In this document: positions 7,625 to 16,237 of the stretch, piece after piece
Numbering within the stretch: the first letter of the stretch is position 1
Layout of the letters: each line of letters opens with the position of its first letter
NCBI GenBank assembly: GCA_030156615.1
Contig: JASGME010000006.1
Location: 1 to 51,166 of the forward strand
From: Candidatus Woesearchaeota archaeon
Lineage (GTDB): Archaea > Nanobdellota > Nanobdellia > Woesearchaeales > UBA119
Length of the DNA: 51,166 nucleotides
Reading direction: 5' to 3'
Made by a program: the position numbers and the translations under genes
Notes under the pieces: generated by a model
What the model was told of the DNA's origin: nothing
Seen by the model: the letters and a program-made list of their open reading frames with translations, nothing else
Databases searched by the model: none

Positions 7625-8757
7625 TTTTTCGCCATTGCTAAAACTTTATCAAAATTTTTGGATGTTATAGATAGGTAATCTAAAGCATCAGTGTAGGTAA
7701 TAAATTCTTTATCAAAATTATTCGCAACCAAAGATACGAATTTGTTGCCCACTTCTGATATAGTTCTTTTATCAGATGGCATTCCACCCTTTTCTATTAT
7801 TTTTGCTTCTGCCTTGAACCTATTAACTATATTATCATAATCCTCTTGAGTGATAAAATTAAGTTTCTTCATTGAAACGAGAAGCATTGCTTTACTAACT
7901 TTGTATTTTCTTGATAAATAGTTTAGAGTTTCTTTCTTTGTCAGTTCTCTTTTTCTTTCTTTAAACAAAGTGTTTGCAAGAGATTTAGGGAGCAAGAATG
8001 AAGCTGAGAAATTGTTGCACCATCTTTCAATATCATTTTTTGCTGAAAGCGTCATATCCGGTAAATCAATCACAGACTCCTGTAGAAGAATATGTGCAAA
8101 TTCATGCATTAAAGAGAAGATTCTTGCTTCAATGCTATCTTTTTTGTTGACTACTATAACATTTGGTGTTTCATCTACAAAAACAAATCCTCTTGCGTCT
8201 TCTACAGGCATAGAGAATTGGAATACATATATGTTCATATCTTCTAAAATATCTCTCAGGTAATTGAAAAGTTCGTAAGTGGTCTTGAATTTCCTTTGTT
8301 TTTCTTCAGTTAAGCCAAATATTTCTCTATATTTTTCAGCAATTTCTTCCGGATCTTCTCGTATTCTTAGCTTTTCTAATTTTGTTTTAATATCATATTT
8401 TATATTTACTGATAACTCTTTGGCTAATTCTTGCAACCTTCTTGACTTTCTTAAAACCAAAATTGTTTTTTTATCAAATTTATCCTTCTTTTCTGGAAGC
8501 ATCCTATAGTCTTTTGGCTTTGGCTTCTCTTCTTTTGGTTTAGATAATAGAAAAGCAGCAACAGGTCTTTTGAATATTATTGATAATTCTCTTAATTGCC
8601 TGAAAGTTGGTCTTTTATCACCTGATTTTATTTTTTCAAAGTTTTCTGTAGTTATTTTTATTCTCTTTGCAATTTCCTCATCAGACCAACCAGAGCTTTC
8701 AATTAACCAGTTCAATACTTTTAAGTCAACATCCACAGTTGGTGTTTTTTTTGGCAT
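7621..8757 (-). CDS. XRE HTH - ImmA/IrrE metallopeptidase regulator
   Basis: A 378-residue two-domain protein. Residues about 5-70 form an XRE/HigA-type helix-turn-helix ('GWSDEEIAKRIKITTENFEKI'); residues about 170-290 are an ImmA/IrrE zinc peptidase with the HExxH site in 'LMHEFAHILL' and a downstream Glu in 'NDIERWCNNFSASFLLP'. Known relatives (COG2856) act as antitoxin-like repressors or cleave repressors on stress. Here it is first in an operon with the DUF4411 PIN protein. An AGGAG site precedes the ATG. It is a strong candidate to bind the 32-bp promoter repeat upstream; that is inference. Confidence 0.9.
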   Translation of the reverse strand: MPKKTPTVDVDLKVLNWLIESSGWSDEEIAKRIKITTENFEKIKSGDKRPTFRQLRELSIIFKRPVAAFLLSKPKEEKPKPKDYRMLPEKKDKFDKKTILVLRKSRRLQELAKELSVNIKYDIKTKLEKLRIREDPEEIAEKYREIFGLTEEKQRKFKTTYELFNYLRDILEDMNIYVFQFSMPVEDARGFVFVDETPNVIVVNKKDSIEARIFSLMHEFAHILLQESVIDLPDMTLSAKNDIERWCNNFSASFLLPKSLANTLFKERKRELTKKETLNYLSRKYKVSKAMLLVSMKKLNFITQEDYDNIVNRFKAEAKIIEKGGMPSDKRTISEVGNKFVSLVANNFDKEFITYTDALDYLSITSKNFDKVLAMAKK

Positions 8758-8789
8758 TTTAAACTCCTGACAAATAATCCATTCTTAGA

Positions 8790-8821
8790 TATAAAAAGAT
8801 TTCTCTTTATGATTCGGAAAC
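8790..8821 (-). repeat. 32-bp promoter repeat, copy A
   Basis: Identical over 32 bases to copy B at 7096. On the minus strand the TATA element lies about 33 nt before the ATG of the XRE-ImmA gene, leaving room for a short leader with an AGGAG ribosome site. The conserved 23 bases upstream of the TATA box are longer than a core promoter needs, pointing to a bound regulator. Confidence 0.75.
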
Positions 8822-8851
8822 TAAGAATATCAAAGAAAGTATACTATCATA

Positions 8852-9082
8852 TCAAAATTTCTTCAACTCATCAACGCTTTTGAAACGAATTCCTTTCTCT
8901 TTCTTAATTCTTTTAAGTTTTTCTCTATATTCTGGTCTAAGCTGAGGTTCTAGAATCGTTTGTTCATATTGCTTAGCCATAATATCTATTGCTTCACTTT
9001 TATCTTTAAGGTTGAATTTAGCTTTTACTATATTCAGGATTCTATTAGTTCCATCTTCAATATCTATTATTGCCTTTACAAT
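8852..9082 (-). CDS. DUF2683-like small protein with ATT start
   Basis: A 76-residue protein, absent from the ORF track because it lacks ATG, GTG or TTG near its start. The sequence VKAIIDIEDGTNRILNIVK, then a KSEAIDIMAKQYE helix and 'LEPQLRPEYREKLK', matches the archaeal DUF2683 family, ribbon-helix-helix-like proteins often thought to be antitoxins. Family proteins start M-V-K-A-I-I-D; here that Met position is ATT, with GAGGTGG about 7 nt upstream. The only internal ATG would remove the first 35 residues. Either AUU initiation is used or the gene is newly disabled. Confidence 0.6.
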   Translation of the reverse strand: MVKAIIDIEDGTNRILNIVKAKFNLKDKSEAIDIMAKQYEQTILEPQLRPEYREKLKRIKKEKGIRFKSVDELKKF

Positions 9083-9210
9083 AATGCCACCTCAATATTA
9101 TATTAATAGGACATTAATACATAAACCTTTGGTTTTCAGGTGTTTGCCCAGGTGACTGGGAGAGAAACAAAATATATCATAACCCGACAAACGCCTCAAA
9201 AGAGCAATGA

Positions 9211-9294
9211 TGCGGGAGAAGGGGTTCGAACCCTCGCAGGCACTAAGCCAACAGGTCCTAAGCCTGTCCCGTTTGACCACTCCGGCACTCCCGC
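9211..9294 (-). tRNA. tRNA-Leu (UAG)
   Basis: An 84-nt tRNA with acceptor stem GCGGGAG/CTCCCGC, anticodon stem ACAGG/CCTGT and loop CTTAGGA giving anticodon TAG (reads CUA). It has the long variable arm expected of tRNA-Leu and a TTCGAAC T-loop. CCA is not encoded. No intron. Confidence 0.95.
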
Positions 9295-9346
9295 ATCAAT
9301 AAGAATTTACGAATGATTTAAAAAACTTTTCCAATCTCCTTTTCAT

Positions 9347-9844
9347 ATGGAAATTGGAATAATATCGGATACGCATAATAATCGTGCTGATACAGAGAAG
9401 GCAATTGGGATATTCAGGAAGCACAGGATAAAAAAGGTGTTCCATTGTGGCGACATGACAGATGCATATATGCTTGAATACTTCAAAGGATTTGATTTCT
9501 ATTTTGTTAAGGGCAATATGGACAAAGATGAAAGGATGTTAGAGAAAAAAGCAGAGGAACTGGGATTCAATTTTTTTGGAGAATTAGGAGAGCTTCAGAT
9601 AGAAAACAAAAACATTGCCATCTGCCATGGAAATGATAATGAGAAGATGAAGCATTTAATTGAATCCAAGAAATATGACTACATATTTAGAGGACATACT
9701 CATAGCATAAGCGATGAAATGTTTAATAGAACCAGGGTTATAAATCCTGGAGGACATGCAATCCTGAGGACTACACCAAAGGACAGATGCATATGCATCC
9801 TAAACATTGAAAGCGGAGAAGCATCCTTCATTCGTGTTGATTAG
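9347..9844 (+). CDS. YfcE/MJ0936-type metallophosphoesterase
   Basis: A 165-residue calcineurin-like phosphodiesterase. The metal-binding motifs appear in order: 'DTHNN' (residues 8-12), 'HCGDM', 'GNMD' in place of GNCD, 'CHGN' and 'RGHTHS'. The family (YfcE, MJ0936) hydrolyses phosphodiester bonds with Mn or Ni; natural substrates are unknown. Length fits. The ATG is preceded by an AT-rich promoter and almost no leader. Its 3' end overlaps the convergent secreted-protein gene by 17 nt. Confidence 0.9.
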   Translation: MEIGIISDTHNNRADTEKAIGIFRKHRIKKVFHCGDMTDAYMLEYFKGFDFYFVKGNMDKDERMLEKKAEELGFNFFGELGELQIENKNIAICHGNDNEKMKHLIESKKYDYIFRGHTHSISDEMFNRTRVINPGGHAILRTTPKDRCICILNIESGEASFIRVD

Positions 9845-10556
9845 CAATAAATTTTTCATAATCATCGCGTAATTCTTCCAAATCCCTTAAATCATTCTCA
9901 GGCAGATGCTCTGAAATTCTCTCAGCGATTCTCATTGATTCAGAATAAGCAAGGCTTGCCTTCCTGAAATCCTTCCTGCTTAGATAGAGATAGAAAAGAT
10001 CGATGAAGCCCTGCATCCGTTTCCTGCTGTTTTCAATATTGAATTCTTCTTCCTGCTTCCTGAAGGAATGGGTGAAGATATAAAAGCTAAGAAAGAAAAG
10101 GGCTGCATATATGAATGAGATGATTAGCATGAAGTCAAAAGGATGATTATAGGCAAAGGCTTCTATAAAGCCCCTCTTCTCAGATTTTTCAACACATGTA
10201 AAGTTTACAAGATCACAGGCATTTGTCTCGCAGTCTTCATCAGATAAGCATGATTTTCCTTTAGGGCAAGGAGCACAGGAACCTCCACAATCAACATCTG
10301 TTTCATCCAAATCCCTGACGGAATTAAGGCAGTGAGTCTCAAATAGATAATTGCATTCTGTGTATTCAATGTCTATGTAATTGCCTGTGCAATTATTAAC
10401 ATCATAACAGAACCTATACTTCGTATTGTTTTCATTGCATATAGACCAGTTCATGCATACACGCTGATAATCGCAAGTCTGAGTCTGGCTATACGCTAGA
10501 GGAAGAAGACTAATTGCTATGAAAAAAAGAACCGAAAAAAATAGCCATAATTTCAT
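9828..10556 (-). CDS. secreted cysteine-rich membrane-anchored protein
   Basis: A 242-residue surface protein. A signal peptide (residues 1-23, ending LAYS) leads to an exposed domain with about 18 cysteines, including 'DVDCGGSCAPCPKGKSC' and 'CLSDEDCETNAC', a Cys-rich pattern common on DPANN surface proteins. A transmembrane helix (about 143-165, 'FMLIISFIYAALFFLSFYIF') is followed by a charged cytoplasmic helical tail. The tail may contact a cytoplasmic partner while disulfides stabilise the outer part; role unknown. It stands alone as a unit. Confidence 0.75.
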   Translation of the reverse strand: MKLWLFFSVLFFIAISLLPLAYSQTQTCDYQRVCMNWSICNENNTKYRFCYDVNNCTGNYIDIEYTECNYLFETHCLNSVRDLDETDVDCGGSCAPCPKGKSCLSDEDCETNACDLVNFTCVEKSEKRGFIEAFAYNHPFDFMLIISFIYAALFFLSFYIFTHSFRKQEEEFNIENSRKRMQGFIDLFYLYLSRKDFRKASLAYSESMRIAERISEHLPENDLRDLEELRDDYEKFIANQHE

Positions 10557-10594
10557 AGAAGAAAAAATGGAGATGCTATTTAAAAATCTTTTTA

Positions 10595-10762
10595 TCAGTC
10601 TGATTTGCTCCAGGCATATGATTTCAACTTTTTACTCTTGCCAAAGCCACATGAAGAACATACCTTCTTCTTTCTGTGATATGTGAAGTTACCGCATCTT
10701 CTACAGCGAATATGCGTAGACTTCTTATTCATCCTGCCATGCGCCGGCGTTCCTTTTGTCAT
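10595..10762 (-). CDS. rpl37e: ribosomal protein eL37
   Basis: A 55-residue zinc-binding large-subunit protein, too short for the ORF track. It starts [14 protein letters not shown] and carries the two CxxC pairs of the family, 'CRRCG' and '[11 protein letters not shown]'. It follows the LSm gene by nine bases on the same strand, an arrangement conserved widely in archaea. Identification is firm. Confidence 0.95.
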   Translation of the reverse strand: MTKGTPAHGRMNKKSTHIRCRRCGNFTYHRKKKVCSSCGFGKSKKLKSYAWSKSD

Positions 10763-10771
10763 TCAAAACAC

Positions 10772-11002
10772 CTATTCAGAGATTGCGATAGAGATAATCG
10801 TGTCCCCGCGCAAGAATAACTTGCCCATCTTCTTCTCGGTTTGTCCTTCAGACCTCAACTCTGCATCTTCAAGCACTAAATTGATGTGAATATCAAAAGC
10901 CTCTAACTCTCCTGTTATCTGCTTTCCATTCTTCAAATCAACTATAACACGCTTATGTCTTGCATTGTTCAAAGTATCCAATGGCCTAGATTGTGGTTCC
11001 AT
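10772..11002 (-). CDS. Sm-like RNA-binding protein (LSm)
   Basis: A 76-residue archaeal Sm protein that forms a heptameric ring binding U-rich RNA. Sm1 ('KRVIVDLKNGKQITGELEAFD' region) and Sm2 ('LGKLFLRGDTI'-like, seen as KLFLRGDTIISI) are both present. The track starts at a GTG lying inside the ribosome site; I moved the start to the ATG nine bases later, which has GAGGTG at the right distance. It is transcribed with the eL37 gene just downstream. Confidence 0.92.
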   Translation of the reverse strand: MEPQSRPLDTLNNARHKRVIVDLKNGKQITGELEAFDIHINLVLEDAELRSEGQTEKKMGKLFLRGDTIISIAISE

Positions 11003-11070
11003 AAAAAACACCTCAAAAACTAATAAATGTTGGGATTGGCTTCTGTTTATAAATTTATCGCAAAGAAATT

Positions 11071-12444
11071 TTAATGCTTATTAATCTCCCTCATAATCTC
11101 ATCGTATAACGCCCTGATTTCTTTAGCAAGCTGATCAGATGCTGTGTCAAGCGAATTTTCTCTTAATACATTAGAAATGAATTGCTTTGTTTCTTCGCCC
11201 ATTTTTTTCGTTAAATTCCAATCCTGTTCTTCTTTTTCTTTTAGGTTTGCCAAAATCAGAGAAACTTGATTATAGAAAGTAGAAATATGTTTTAGAGAGT
11301 TTTTCGCATTTGCTTTCTCAACAAAATCTTTAGTTAAATCCTTCATTACTTCAATGGACTTCAAAAATTCAGATACTGGAATTTCGTCCTTTATTTCAGC
11401 TTTCAATTGTGATTCCAATAATTTTAATTGCTGTTGATTATTAAAGTCGCGTTCCTTCTCCTTTTTTTCGAATTCATTAATTTTCTCTTTTAAAGTATTA
11501 ATCTTGCTTTCAAGCCCGGGATATTTTGAAGCATCAAGTTTTTTTATCTCATGAGATTTCCCCTGAAGAGGATCGTTCATAATTCTCTGTCCTCTGTTAA
11601 TTTCCTTAACGCCTTTTAGCAATTTTTCTTCAATCTTATCAAGGGCTATCTCTTCTTTATACAATTTCTCCAATCCATTTAGTTGAGAAATGAATTTTCT
11701 AATAAGATTACTAATCTCTTCCGGATTGAATTCGTTTGCGCTTGCTTTTTCTCTAAGTTCTTCTAAAGTTTGCTTTAAAGAATTAATCGTTGCTAATTCT
11801 TGTTGGTCAAGTTTTTCGTCTTTAGGATAAGTTATATTAAGTTGGCCGGTTTTTTTCTTTTCTTTCTGCCTTGATATTCCATCATACTTGTTGAAATTCT
11901 CAAATCCGGATATCCATTTGCTACCCCAGTCCGAGATTGCTTTGCTGCTCTTTGCTCCTTGTTTGATAAGAGGATGAGAGAAGATTTTGTAGAGGACAAA
12001 CCAGAACAAGACAAAGACTACAATCATTCCAATGATGAACCATGAGAAGCCTATGGCATTTGCAAAGGTCATTATCATTGGAACCGTCCTTGTTCCAAAG
12101 AACAAGAGGATTACAAAAGCGATACTGAAAACAAGCTTTGCCCTCTCGAAACCCTTAAAAAAGGGGAAAACAGAAGCAACACTAAAAACTATTGTAACGA
12201 GAATAACGCCTCCAGCTCCAAGGATGACCCATGGAACTTCAATGATGCTAACATCAAAATCTCCTGCAGGAGTCATTGTTACATAAGGAAAAGGAATTTC
12301 ATAGGCAAGAATATCTCCTACATTGACTGCCCATTCAGGATAACCTCTTGCTGTATTTACAGGAGTAAACTGAGCAAGAGATATAGGAGCAAGAGAAAAA
12401 AAGATAAACAAAGTTACTAAAGCAAGTGGTAATTTGGATTTCAT
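11071..12444 (-). CDS. membrane protein with long coiled-coil tail, unknown
   Basis: A 457-residue protein I do not recognise. A signal peptide (ending ISLA) is followed by a short outer loop, then three transmembrane helices (roughly residues 70-170: 'WVILGAGGVILVTIVFSVA', a second near 100-115, a third near 125-150). The remaining 290 residues are cytoplasmic, highly charged and predicted coiled coil. The track start is a TTG; the ATG six codons later lies about 27 nt after the TATA box, so it is likely a leaderless start. It could be a cell-envelope scaffold; that is inference. Confidence 0.7.
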   Translation of the reverse strand: MKSKLPLALVTLFIFFSLAPISLAQFTPVNTARGYPEWAVNVGDILAYEIPFPYVTMTPAGDFDVSIIEVPWVILGAGGVILVTIVFSVASVFPFFKGFERAKLVFSIAFVILLFFGTRTVPMIMTFANAIGFSWFIIGMIVVFVLFWFVLYKIFSHPLIKQGAKSSKAISDWGSKWISGFENFNKYDGISRQKEKKKTGQLNITYPKDEKLDQQELATINSLKQTLEELREKASANEFNPEEISNLIRKFISQLNGLEKLYKEEIALDKIEEKLLKGVKEINRGQRIMNDPLQGKSHEIKKLDASKYPGLESKINTLKEKINEFEKKEKERDFNNQQQLKLLESQLKAEIKDEIPVSEFLKSIEVMKDLTKDFVEKANAKNSLKHISTFYNQVSLILANLKEKEEQDWNLTKKMGEETKQFISNVLRENSLDTASDQLAKEIRALYDEIMREINKH

Positions 12445-12466
12445 TTTTAGAAATTTAATCAACGAG

Positions 12467-12476
12467 ATTTAAATAT
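12467..12476 (-). promoter_or_regulatory. TATA box of the coiled-coil membrane gene
   Basis: ATATTTAAAT on the minus strand, centred 27 nt from the ATG at 12444. This spacing matches a leaderless transcript and supports the corrected start. The divergent permease gene begins about 85 bp away on the other strand. Confidence 0.5.
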
Positions 12477-12559
12477 TTTTCTAAAAGAGAGAGCAGAATC
12501 GTGATTCTTTCAGATAAAATATGGCATTGCATATAAAAAAGGATTATCAAGTCTGAATA

Positions 12560-13762
12560 ATGCTGAATGAACTGTTAATGATTTTTCTTGGACTAATTGT
12601 TGGAAGTATAACAGGGCTTATACCGGGGCTGCACATAAACAATGTCTGCACGATTATTATAGGAGCAAGTAGCTTTCTTTTGCAGCATTTCTCAGGACTA
12701 GAATTGTCTATATTCATAACGAGCACTGCAATAACCCATACATTCTTAGATTCTATTCCTAGTATTTTTCTTGGGGCTCCTTCATCTGATTCTGATGCAC
12801 TGGTAGTGCTGCCGGGGCATAAGATGTTATTGCAGGGCAGGGGAAAGGAAGCAGTCATCCTAACTGTCATAGGAAGTTTATTTTCTTTGGTGCTTTCTGT
12901 TGCTCTGCTCCCTTTCCTAATTATCTTGTTCAGGACAATATACCCTTTTGTTAAGGACTGGACTGGATTAATATTGCTTGTTGCATCTATGCTGATTATT
13001 TTCAGGGGAAACAACAGAATGATGTCTCTGCTTTTCTTTTTATTTTCAGGTATTTTAGGAGTAGTTGGATTTGAAAAGCTTGACAGCGATGCTCTGATGC
13101 CAATGCTTTCCGGCCTTTTTGGTGTCAGCATTCTTCTGCTGAGCATAAATGGGAATGCTGCGATTCCTGAACAGAGGAATGGAACAAGAATAAGGATTTC
13201 AAAGAAGCATATGATGAAAGGGGTTGGAGGAGCAACATTCGCCTCGGCGATTGCTGCTTTTCTTCCGGGATTCGGTAATGCTCAGGCAGCCATACTAGCA
13301 CAGAGCGTCATTGGAAGGATGAGCACTGAAGGGACACTTATGCTTTTAGGAGGGATTAACACGGCAAACATGGCAATATCTGTTGCTACACTGCTTGCTA
13401 TAGACAAGGCAAGGAATGGAGCTATGACAACTATTAATGAGCTTGTAGGGATAAATGCAGATATTGCATTTAATATTATTGGGGCCGCTCTTGTAGCAGG
13501 AGGAATAGCTGTTTGGCTTGCCAAGAAATATTCAGAAAAGTTCTCTATGATAATAAGAAAGATAGATTATAAGAAGCTTATTACAAGCATAATCGTGCTT
13601 ATTATTGCAACAGCTTTATTTAGTTCTGGAGCAAAGGGACTGCTTCTCCTAATGACGGCAACAGCAATAGGGATAAGTGCTTCACTGCTTAATGTTGCCA
13701 AGAACAATCTTATGGGCTGCCTAATCCTTCCGGTTGTGCTTTACTTCTTTGGAATTGCTTAG
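12560..13762 (+). CDS. TctA/DUF112-family membrane permease
   Basis: A 400-residue integral membrane protein with about 9-11 hydrophobic segments, of the archaeal branch of the TctA family (COG1784, DUF112). The family repeat is visible twice: 'GLIPGLHINN' near residue 20 and 'AFLPGFGNAQ' near 235, implying two inverted halves. Bacterial TctA works with a periplasmic binding protein and TctB to import carboxylates; neither partner is nearby, so the archaeal substrate is unknown. The gene ends in a TTAG stop overlap with the convergent RuBisCO gene. Confidence 0.85.
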   Translation: MLNELLMIFLGLIVGSITGLIPGLHINNVCTIIIGASSFLLQHFSGLELSIFITSTAITHTFLDSIPSIFLGAPSSDSDALVVLPGHKMLLQGRGKEAVILTVIGSLFSLVLSVALLPFLIILFRTIYPFVKDWTGLILLVASMLIIFRGNNRMMSLLFFLFSGILGVVGFEKLDSDALMPMLSGLFGVSILLLSINGNAAIPEQRNGTRIRISKKHMMKGVGGATFASAIAAFLPGFGNAQAAILAQSVIGRMSTEGTLMLLGGINTANMAISVATLLAIDKARNGAMTTINELVGINADIAFNIIGAALVAGGIAVWLAKKYSEKFSMIIRKIDYKKLITSIIVLIIATALFSSGAKGLLLLMTATAIGISASLLNVAKNNLMGCLILPVVLYFFGIA

Positions 13763-15021
13763 CCCCATTTCTCAAATGCCTGCCTTAACTCAGGCCTTTC
13801 CTCAGCAGCTTTCTTCAAAGGAATATTGTTTAATGCTGCATCAAGAGCTTGTCTCAGAGCCCTTGCCCCTGCTCTCGTTCCATTAGGATGACCATGACAA
13901 CCACCACCGAACTGAAATATAGCATCTTTGCCAAATATCTTAAGGAGCTGTGGCATTAACAAAGGATGAAGGCCACCTGAGCATACTGCCATAACTGGCT
14001 TTATATTGCCCCAGTCCTGTACCATCTCGTTTGAAACATAAGCAGGCAGTTCAATCTCGTTGAATATTGTTTTTACCTCTTTTTTAGGCCCCTGCATCTT
14101 CCCTATTGCGGTTCCTATGTGGAGCTGATCAACACCAATCAATCTGAGGAGCTGAGCAAGTGCAAGCATTGATATGCCATGCCCGGGATTCCTTGTAAGG
14201 GCAGCATGCATTGCCCGATGCGCATGGATTGCAAGGCCATTTGAATTATCACGAAGGGTTTGCAATGCACCAAATCCGGCAGTTAAAACATCTATCATGA
14301 CATATTCGCCGCCTAAACTTTTAACATATTCTACGCGCCTTAGCATCTCAAAGGTCTCTGCTGTAACATTCGGCAGATAAATCTTCTTTTCATTTGTAAG
14401 ATTTTCAATCATATCGCGCTTCTCAAATGTTTTCTTGACACGTCTCTTAAAATCATTGAAACTCATGCTTGTTAGATTTTCATCATCCTTAACGATATCA
14501 AGACCGCCGGCCCACGCCTCTCCTGCAACCTGAGCATGCTCTATTGGATCAAGGCCTACCTTTGGTTTAACTATGGTGCCTAAAAGAGGCCTCTCCTTTA
14601 CCTTTGTTATAGCCCTAACACCCTGAATACCATATAAAGGACCTTTGAATCCTTTCAGATATTCTTTAGGAAAGATGAATTGTTCAAGTCTTAATTCCTT
14701 AAGGATCTTCATCCCGAAGATGTTTCCTGCTAGGGCAGAAAGAAGTTGAGGGGCATTTCCTTTCTCAAACAAAGCAATGGGATAGGCAATTCTGATTAAG
14801 AAACGATTGTTTGTTTTCCTTTTTATGCTAAATACATGCGGGGAGAGCTCTTTTGCAATCCTTGGTTTCATTGTCTGGATTGTTGTCCAAGTGCCTATTG
14901 AGCTTTCAGCAGCGATCTGCGAAACTGCGAAATCTATTGTAACATGGGGAGCAGGTTTAACAAGATATTCAGCGATGAGCTCGCTCTTCTTCGGCTTGTA
15001 ATCTAAATTGATATAATCCAT
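13759..15021 (-). CDS. rbcL: form III ribulose-bisphosphate carboxylase
   Basis: A 420-residue large-subunit RuBisCO closely resembling methanogen form III enzymes from its first residues (MDYINLDYKP). Catalytic elements are intact: 'ESSIGTWT', the 'GNIFG' Asn, the 'GTIVKPKVGL' lysine, the carbamylated Lys and metal ligands in 'GGLDIVKDDENL', 'HAHRAMHAA', the loop-6 lysine in 'HIGTAIGKMQG', 'CSGGLHP' and 'FGGGCHGHP'. Form III enzymes run the AMP salvage route, turning ribulose bisphosphate into 3-phosphoglycerate. Neither AMP phosphorylase nor ribose-bisphosphate isomerase is in this window. A GAGGTGG site precedes the ATG. Confidence 0.97.
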   Translation of the reverse strand: MDYINLDYKPKKSELIAEYLVKPAPHVTIDFAVSQIAAESSIGTWTTIQTMKPRIAKELSPHVFSIKRKTNNRFLIRIAYPIALFEKGNAPQLLSALAGNIFGMKILKELRLEQFIFPKEYLKGFKGPLYGIQGVRAITKVKERPLLGTIVKPKVGLDPIEHAQVAGEAWAGGLDIVKDDENLTSMSFNDFKRRVKKTFEKRDMIENLTNEKKIYLPNVTAETFEMLRRVEYVKSLGGEYVMIDVLTAGFGALQTLRDNSNGLAIHAHRAMHAALTRNPGHGISMLALAQLLRLIGVDQLHIGTAIGKMQGPKKEVKTIFNEIELPAYVSNEMVQDWGNIKPVMAVCSGGLHPLLMPQLLKIFGKDAIFQFGGGCHGHPNGTRAGARALRQALDAALNNIPLKKAAEERPELRQAFEKWG

Positions 15022-15055
15022 TCAACCACCTCTTAAAAGACATTCAGAGAAAGAG

Positions 15056-15064
15056 TATTTAAAC
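15056..15064 (-). promoter_or_regulatory. TATA box of the RuBisCO gene
   Basis: GTTTAAATA on the minus strand, about 40 nt before the start codon. This leaves a short leader that includes the GAGGTGG ribosome site. Confidence 0.5.
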
Positions 15065-15080
15065 TTTTTTATCTTAATGA

Positions 15081-15173
15081 GAAAACATAATAAATGAAAG
15101 AAAGGCTAAAGAGGAAGGAATTGATATTGTTATAGGAGAAGGAAAAGTTATGAATCATCATCCAGCCACATAG
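15081..15173 (+). other. possible 3' remnant of a lost gene
   Basis: Between the RuBisCO and Sua5 genes the plus strand holds 30 open codons with protein-like composition ending GIDIVIGEGKVMNHHPAT and a TAG that abuts the convergent Sua5 stop. There is no start codon or upstream body in frame. It may be the tail of a deleted gene. I cannot name a family and chance is possible. Confidence 0.2.
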
Positions 15174-16178
15174 CTATTTAACGATAATAGAAGCGGCCTT
15201 TCCCAACCGATTCATTAATGCAATTCCCAAGCCTGTTTCTTTTGTGCCTTCTACAATAATTATGTCATCGCCTTCCTTGTCTGCCTCTCTAAACTCCTTA
15301 AATATTGCATTTGACATCTCAGCAATTGTGCTTCCAATAACTACATTTTTTATATTTGGAGCGGAATCAGAGGGGATTTTTTCACGGGAAAGAACCAGAA
15401 TCTTGTTGCCCTTTTGATAATCAGCAATCAGCTCGCTTATCTTTTGTTTTTGATGCTTTGAATATTTAACTAGGATTACCTTTGCCTTTGGAGAATAATG
15501 CCTGTATTTCATGCCGGGAGAAGCTGGCTTTGAAGATGTTCCTTTAAAGAGGCTAACAAAACCTATCTGATTCTGAATCATTCTTGGCGTTATCTTGCCC
15601 GGCCTCAGTATTGTAGGGATTGACCTTGTCATATCTATTACTGTTGATTCAAGTCCTATATCCACGCTCCCTCCAAGGATAATGGCATCTATACGCCCTG
15701 ATAAATCATCAATAACATGAGAATGATTTGTTGGACTAGGTCTTCCTGAGAGATTTGCTGAAGGGGCTGCAATAGGCCTTCCTGATTTTTCAATTAAGGC
15801 AAGAGCAATATCATTTTTAGGCATTCTTATTGCAACAGAATCAAGACCTGCTGTAACTGATAAAGGAACTATGCTCTTTTTCTTTAGTATCATTGTAAGG
15901 GGGCCGGGCCAGAACCTTTCAGCAAGCTTCTTTGCCTTTTTGGGGATTTTTTCTGCCAGAAGGTCTAGCTGCTCTATGGAAGATATATGAACAATAAGAG
16001 GATTATCCATTGGCCTTTTCTTTGCCTTGAATATGCTTCTAACTGCATCATCATTCAGAGCATCTGCGCCCAGCCCATAAACTGTTTCAGTCGGAAAAGC
16101 AACGAGGCCTCCTCTTTTTATTATCTCAGCTGCAATATCAATCTGCGATGGATTCAGAAGCAATGTTTTCTTATTCAT
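15174..16178 (-). CDS. sua5: threonylcarbamoyl-AMP synthase Sua5
   Basis: A 334-residue enzyme that makes threonylcarbamoyl-AMP, the first step of t6A37 tRNA modification. The YrdC domain (about 10-205) has 'PTETVYGLGADA', 'KAKKRPMDNPL', 'AIRMP' and 'APSANLSG'; the linker 'SPGMKYRHYSPKA' (near 225) and a C-terminal Rossmann-like Sua5 domain follow. The track starts at TTG; the ATG three codons in is the better start (MNKKTLLLNPSQ). A second, shorter YrdC protein lies at 40.6 kb. The gene is divergent from the zincin-like ORF. Confidence 0.93.
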   Translation of the reverse strand: MNKKTLLLNPSQIDIAAEIIKRGGLVAFPTETVYGLGADALNDDAVRSIFKAKKRPMDNPLIVHISSIEQLDLLAEKIPKKAKKLAERFWPGPLTMILKKKSIVPLSVTAGLDSVAIRMPKNDIALALIEKSGRPIAAPSANLSGRPSPTNHSHVIDDLSGRIDAIILGGSVDIGLESTVIDMTRSIPTILRPGKITPRMIQNQIGFVSLFKGTSSKPASPGMKYRHYSPKAKVILVKYSKHQKQKISELIADYQKGNKILVLSREKIPSDSAPNIKNVVIGSTIAEMSNAIFKEFREADKEGDDIIIVEGTKETGLGIALMNRLGKAASIIVK

Positions 16179-16237
16179 TTTAGGCAAGAAGATTATTTAT
16201 GGAAATGCTTATTAATAAAGATTTCTAAAAGTCTTAT

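Noticed and set aside
9098-9280. 60-aa minus-strand ORF
   Set aside because: It mostly covers the tRNA-Leu gene, whose fold and anticodon are clear.
12547-13146. 199-aa minus-strand ORF opposite the TctA-like permease
   Set aside because: The plus-strand protein has the family's repeated motifs and membrane helices; the antisense frame is basic, low in structure and has no family.
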